A DNA stretch of 64,000 nucleotides from Geomonas oryzisoli (GTDB lineage Bacteria > Desulfobacterota > Desulfuromonadia > Geobacterales > Geobacteraceae). The notes below the pieces were generated by a model. That model had not been told where the DNA came from, did not search any database, and saw nothing but the letters and a program-made list of their open reading frames with translations. The position numbers and the translations under genes are program-made. Position 1 is the stretch's first letter, and every line of letters starts with the position of its first letter. The DNA is taken from positions 1,273,501 through 1,337,500 of the forward strand of contig NZ_CP076723.1 in assembly GCF_018986915.1 (NCBI RefSeq), written 5' to 3'. Positions 60,702 through 64,000 of the stretch are shown in pieces.

Positions 60702-63700
60702 GTGAAGCGCATTACCGGACCTCTTTTGATCCTGCTTGCCGTGCTCTGGCTCGGTTTGCTCGACCTCCCCTGTTCCCCCGCCTGCGCCGCCCAGCAGACG
60801 GTGCGCGTCGCCGCGTTCAACTTCTACCCCGGTATCTTCAAGGCCAAGGACGGCAGCATCCAAGGCTTCTACGTCGACACCCTCGCCGAGATCGCGCGCC
60901 GGGAGGGATGGCGCATCCAGTACGTCTACGGCGACTGGACCGACGGCATTTCCCGCATCAAAAACGGTGAAGTGGACCTGTTGACCAGCGTGGCCTGGAC
61001 CAGTGAACGGACCCAGTTCCTCGACTACGGGAAGGTGCCGCTGCTCACCGTCTGGGGTGAGCTCTACGTCCCGCGCAAGGCGAACCTTAACAGCATCAAG
61101 GGTGTCGAGGGGAAGCGGGTCGGCGTGATGAAGCGGGACTTCAACGGCGCGAGCTTCCGCAACATGGTGGAGAAGTTCGGCATCAACTGCCGCTTCGTGG
61201 AATACGGCAACTTCGAGGAGATCTTCCAGGCGGTCGCTGCCGGGCGGGTCGACGCCGGCGTGGTGAACAACACCTTCGGCGCCGCCAAGCAGTACCAGTA
61301 CGGACTGGTCTCCTCCGGCATCATCTTCAACCCCTTCGACATCTTCCTCGCCACCGGCAAGGGGCGCAACCCGCAACTCATCGCCACCCTGGACCGCTAC
61401 CTGGAAGGCTGGCGCGGTACCGAGGATTCCCCCTACCACAAGGCCCTGGAGCGCTGGTCCCACGGCGCCGCCGCCTCTCTCCACGTCGTGCCCCCCTGGC
61501 TGGCCCCGACCCTGGCCGGGTTGGTGCTGTTTCTGGCCGGCGCCGGCGTCTTCATCGTGCTGCTGCGCATCCAGGTGCGGAAGAACACCGCCGAGCTCGT
61601 CCAGCAGGCGGCGGACCGCAAGCTCATCGAAGAGACTCTCTTTTTCATCAACGAATGCGGCGCCAGGTATCGTGCCGACGAGCTCCTCTACGGCATCAAC
61701 CGTTACCTCGCCGGCGCCCTCGATGTCGACTACGCCTTCGTGGCCCAGCTCACCCAGGATGGGCGCTCCGCCCGGACCCACGGCTTTTACACCAGGTCGG
61801 GAGGGGGAAGCGACATCACCTACCGCCTGGTCGGCACCCCCTGTGACAACGTGATGGGGAAAAGCGTCTGCGTCTACCCCCAGGGTGTCACGGCGCTGTT
61901 CCCCGAAGATGACATCCTGCGTGACATGGAGGTGGACGGGTACGCCGCGGTGCCGCTTTGGGACGCCCAGGGGGCGGGGATCGGCCTGCTCGGTGTCATG
62001 AGCCGCACGCCGCTGCACAATCCCGCACTGATCGAGACGCTGCTCGGTATCGCCAGTTCCCGTGCCGCTCAGGAACTGGAGGCGATGAACCATCTCGCCG
62101 TGCTGGACCTCAAGAAGTTCGCCATGGACAACATGAAGGACGCAGCGTACTGGATCCGTCCCGACGGCACGATCAGCGACGTCAACGGAGCCGCATGCGC
62201 CATGCTGGGGTATAGCGAGGATGAGTTCCGCTCCATGTGGATCGGGCAGTTGCGCCCCGGGTGCGACGAGGAGTGCTGGCGGCAAACCTGGGAGTCGCTC
62301 AAGGAACAGGGAAGTCTCCAGTTCGAGGCGACGCACCTCTCCCGCGACGGCCGCCTGGTGCCGGTCGAGATCACGGCAAATTACTTCAGCTATGCCGGGA
62401 CCGAGTACGACTATGCCGTCGTGCGCGACATCACCGAGCGCAAGAAGATGGAGGAGACGCTCGAGCACCGGCTGGCCGTGCTCACCGACCCGATGGTGCA
62501 CTTGGAAGCGGTCAGGATGGAGGATCTCTTCGACCTGGATGAACTGCAGGGGATCCAGGATGCCTTCGCGCAGGCTTCGGGCGTCGCCTCGATCATCACC
62601 GATGCTGCCGGGCGGCCGGTCACCCGTCCGAGCAACTTCAGTTACCTGTGCAGCGAGATCGTCCGCAAGACCGAGCGCGGCCTTGCCAACTGCATGCGCT
62701 CCAGCAGTTATCTCGGCAACCTCAGTCAAGGAGGCCTCGGGATGCAGCCCTGCCTGAGTGCCGGGTTGTGGGACGGCTGCGCTACCATCACCGTCGGTGG
62801 GCGTCACGTCGGCAACTGGCTCGTGGGTCAGGTGCTGGACGAGGACGCGGACCTGGATCGGATGACCGCTTACGCCGACGAGATCGGGGTCGATCGCACC
62901 GCTTACAGGGAGGCGCTCGGCAAGGTGAACCGGATGTCCCGGGAGCAGTTCAGGAAGGTCTGCGAGGCGCTGCACCAGATCGCCGGCCAGCTTTCCCGCA
63001 TGGCCGTGCAGAACGTGCAACAGGCGCAGCACATCTCGGAGAGGAAGCGCACCGAAGAGCGACTGCTGGAGTACCTGAAGGTGATCGAGTGCTCCCGCGA
63101 CCTCGTCTGCGTACTCGACCGCGACTACCGTTACCGCATGGTCAACGGCGCATTCCTGCGCTACCGCAACCTGACCACGGAGCAGGTGGTGGGGCGGACC
63201 GTGGCCGAGGTCGTCGGAGAGGAGCATTTCGCCCAGATAAAGCACCACCTGGACGCCTGCCTGGCCGGGCAGTCGGTACGTTTAGAGATGGAGCAGGCAT
63301 TCCCGGAACGCGGGGTCCGCGCGGTGACGGTGACCTATACCCCGGTCGAGGACCAGGGGGGCAACACCAGGATCGCCTGCGTGATCAGCGACCAGACCGA
63401 CAAGAAGCACCTCGAGGAGCAGCTCAGGCAGTCCCAGAAGATGGAGGCGGTCGGGCACCTCGCCGGTGGGATCGCCCACGACTTCAACAACATCCTCACC
63501 GTCATCGTGGGATACGGCAACTTCCTCGGGATGGACGGTTCGCTCTCCCAGCACCAGCACGAGCAGGTGGACCAGATCATCGCCGCCGCCGAGCGCGGCT
63601 CGCAACTCACCCGCGGGCTGCTCACCTTCAGCCGGAAGCAGGTCATGAACCCGCGCATCCTGGACCTGAACGCGCTGGTGGCGCAGGTGCAGACGTTCCT

Positions 63701-64000
63701 GCTGCGCATCATCGGGGAGGACATCGAGCTAAAGTTCAACCCGGCACAGGAGCAGTTGAACGTCTATGCCGACGCAAGCCAACTGGAACAGGTCCTGATG
63801 AACCTTGCCACCAACGCCCGTGACGCCATGCCCGACGGGGGGATGCTCACCATCCAGACCGGCTGGCAGCAGGTGGACGAGGCATACGCCAGGTCCCAGG
63901 GGTACGGCGATCCGGGACGGTACGCCTGCATCATCGTGTCCGATTCGGGCAGCGGTATGGACCGGGCCACGCGCGAGAGGATCTTCGAGCCCTTCTTCTC
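60702..64000 (+). CDS. Hybrid-type histidine kinase: SBP_bac_3, GAF-like, PAS, PocR, PAS, HisKA, HATPase (partial)
   Basis: The frame is open from GTG 60702 (GGAG 8 nt upstream) to the window end; about 1100 residues are visible. Order: signal peptide (Ala-Cys-Ala-Ala, about 29); family-3 solute-binding domain (35-255); TM (about 268-290); GAF-like region (310-465); PAS (470-575); PocR (about 600-770); PAS (790-900); HisKA with Gly-Gly-Ile-Ala-His-Asp-Phe-Asn-Asn; HATPase cut off at Ile-Phe-Glu-Pro-Phe-Phe. A receiver may follow outside. Same architecture as the kinase at 14578-17742, with an extra GAF/PAS. It is 135 bp behind CheA; no shared transcript is evident. Confidence 0.93.
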   Translation, partial: MKRITGPLLILLAVLWLGLLDLPCSPACAAQQTVRVAAFNFYPGIFKAKDGSIQGFYVDTLAEIARREGWRIQYVYGDWTDGISRIKNGEVDLLTSVAWTSERTQFLDYGKVPLLTVWGELYVPRKANLNSIKGVEGKRVGVMKRDFNGASFRNMVEKFGINCRFVEYGNFEEIFQAVAAGRVDAGVVNNTFGAAKQYQYGLVSSGIIFNPFDIFLATGKGRNPQLIATLDRYLEGWRGTEDSPYHKALERWSHGAAASLHVVPPWLAPTLAGLVLFLAGAGVFIVLLRIQVRKNTAELVQQAADRKLIEETLFFINECGARYRADELLYGINRYLAGALDVDYAFVAQLTQDGRSARTHGFYTRSGGGSDITYRLVGTPCDNVMGKSVCVYPQGVTALFPEDDILRDMEVDGYAAVPLWDAQGAGIGLLGVMSRTPLHNPALIETLLGIASSRAAQELEAMNHLAVLDLKKFAMDNMKDAAYWIRPDGTISDVNGAACAMLGYSEDEFRSMWIGQLRPGCDEECWRQTWESLKEQGSLQFEATHLSRDGRLVPVEITANYFSYAGTEYDYAVVRDITERKKMEETLEHRLAVLTDPMVHLEAVRMEDLFDLDELQGIQDAFAQASGVASIITDAAGRPVTRPSNFSYLCSEIVRKTERGLANCMRSSSYLGNLSQGGLGMQPCLSAGLWDGCATITVGGRHVGNWLVGQVLDEDADLDRMTAYADEIGVDRTAYREALGKVNRMSREQFRKVCEALHQIAGQLSRMAVQNVQQAQHISERKRTEERLLEYLKVIECSRDLVCVLDRDYRYRMVNGAFLRYRNLTTEQVVGRTVAEVVGEEHFAQIKHHLDACLAGQSVRLEMEQAFPERGVRAVTVTYTPVEDQGGNTRIACVISDQTDKKHLEEQLRQSQKMEAVGHLAGGIAHDFNNILTVIVGYGNFLGMDGSLSQHQHEQVDQIIAAAERGSQLTRGLLTFSRKQVMNPRILDLNALVAQVQTFLLRIIGEDIELKFNPAQEQLNVYADASQLEQVLMNLATNARDAMPDGGMLTIQTGWQQVDEAYARSQGYGDPGRYACIIVSDSGSGMDRATRERIFEPFF

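Overview
The window is about 63% GC and reads like the chromosome of a Geobacteraceae-type delta-proteobacterium (Geobacter / Geomonas / Citrifermentans group). This is inferred from gene content: octaheme and P460 c-type cytochromes, a heme-sensor GGDEF/EAL protein, many hybrid histidine kinases fused to periplasmic binding domains, a PEP-CTERM protein, a selenocysteine peroxiredoxin, and dense families of intergenic hairpin repeats. No rRNA, tRNA or CRISPR array was seen.

Layout. 1-2.3 kb: end of a FN3-like gene, a 1247-bp IS3-family element and an 82-bp tandem array. 2.4-10 kb: AraC regulator plus LysE exporter, a chemoreceptor with a sigma-28-like promoter, an AraC/GyrI regulator, a membrane protein, a rhodanese-YceI fusion and cytochrome P460. 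10.3-14.2 kb: a heme-sensor diguanylate cyclase/phosphodiesterase whose last codons are hit by a second, apparently identical IS copy. 14.5-26.4 kb: three hybrid kinases, an eight-copy 195-bp tandem array, and a YkgJ plus RelE-like pair. Two of these kinases carry Pho-box-like direct repeats upstream. 26.7-32.7 kb: small metabolic and stress genes (VOC protein, SDR, PsiE, selenocysteine peroxiredoxin, PEP-CTERM protein, phytoene-desaturase-like oxidoreductase, MoaD-like protein). 32.9-39.6 kb: a three-gene minus-strand run (GH15-DUF547 glucoamylase-like, enolase-superfamily enzyme, FAD/Fe-S oxidoreductase). 40-46.8 kb: PhoB/PhoR-like two-component system, then a P2-type cation ATPase translationally coupled to two TrkA (RCK) proteins. 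46.8-53 kb: another hybrid kinase, a PilZ protein, a DUF1294 protein and an octaheme nitrite reductase under an FNR/NnrR/HcpR-like palindrome. 53.2-60.6 kb: a chemosensory cluster (CheR-like, metallo-beta-lactamase fold, poly-HAMP chemoreceptor, STAS, CheA) behind a sigma-28-like promoter. 60.7-64 kb: a fourth binding-protein-fused hybrid kinase, cut by the window end.

Main theme: environmental sensing. Four kinases carry solute-binding domains and one a CHASE-like domain; c-di-GMP enzymes and readers (GGDEF/EAL, PilZ, possibly CheA through MshEN-like motifs) and two chemoreceptors sit alongside nitrogen-oxide, potassium and oxidative-stress functions. The observations most worth following are the selenocysteine peroxiredoxin split by an in-frame UGA (29125-29631), the P2 ATPase plus paired RCK operon (42608-46767), the unusual CheR-MBL-MCP-STAS-CheA cluster, the shared Pho-type boxes, and the dispersed and tandem hairpin element family at 14.2, 18.2-19.7 and 30.5 kb.
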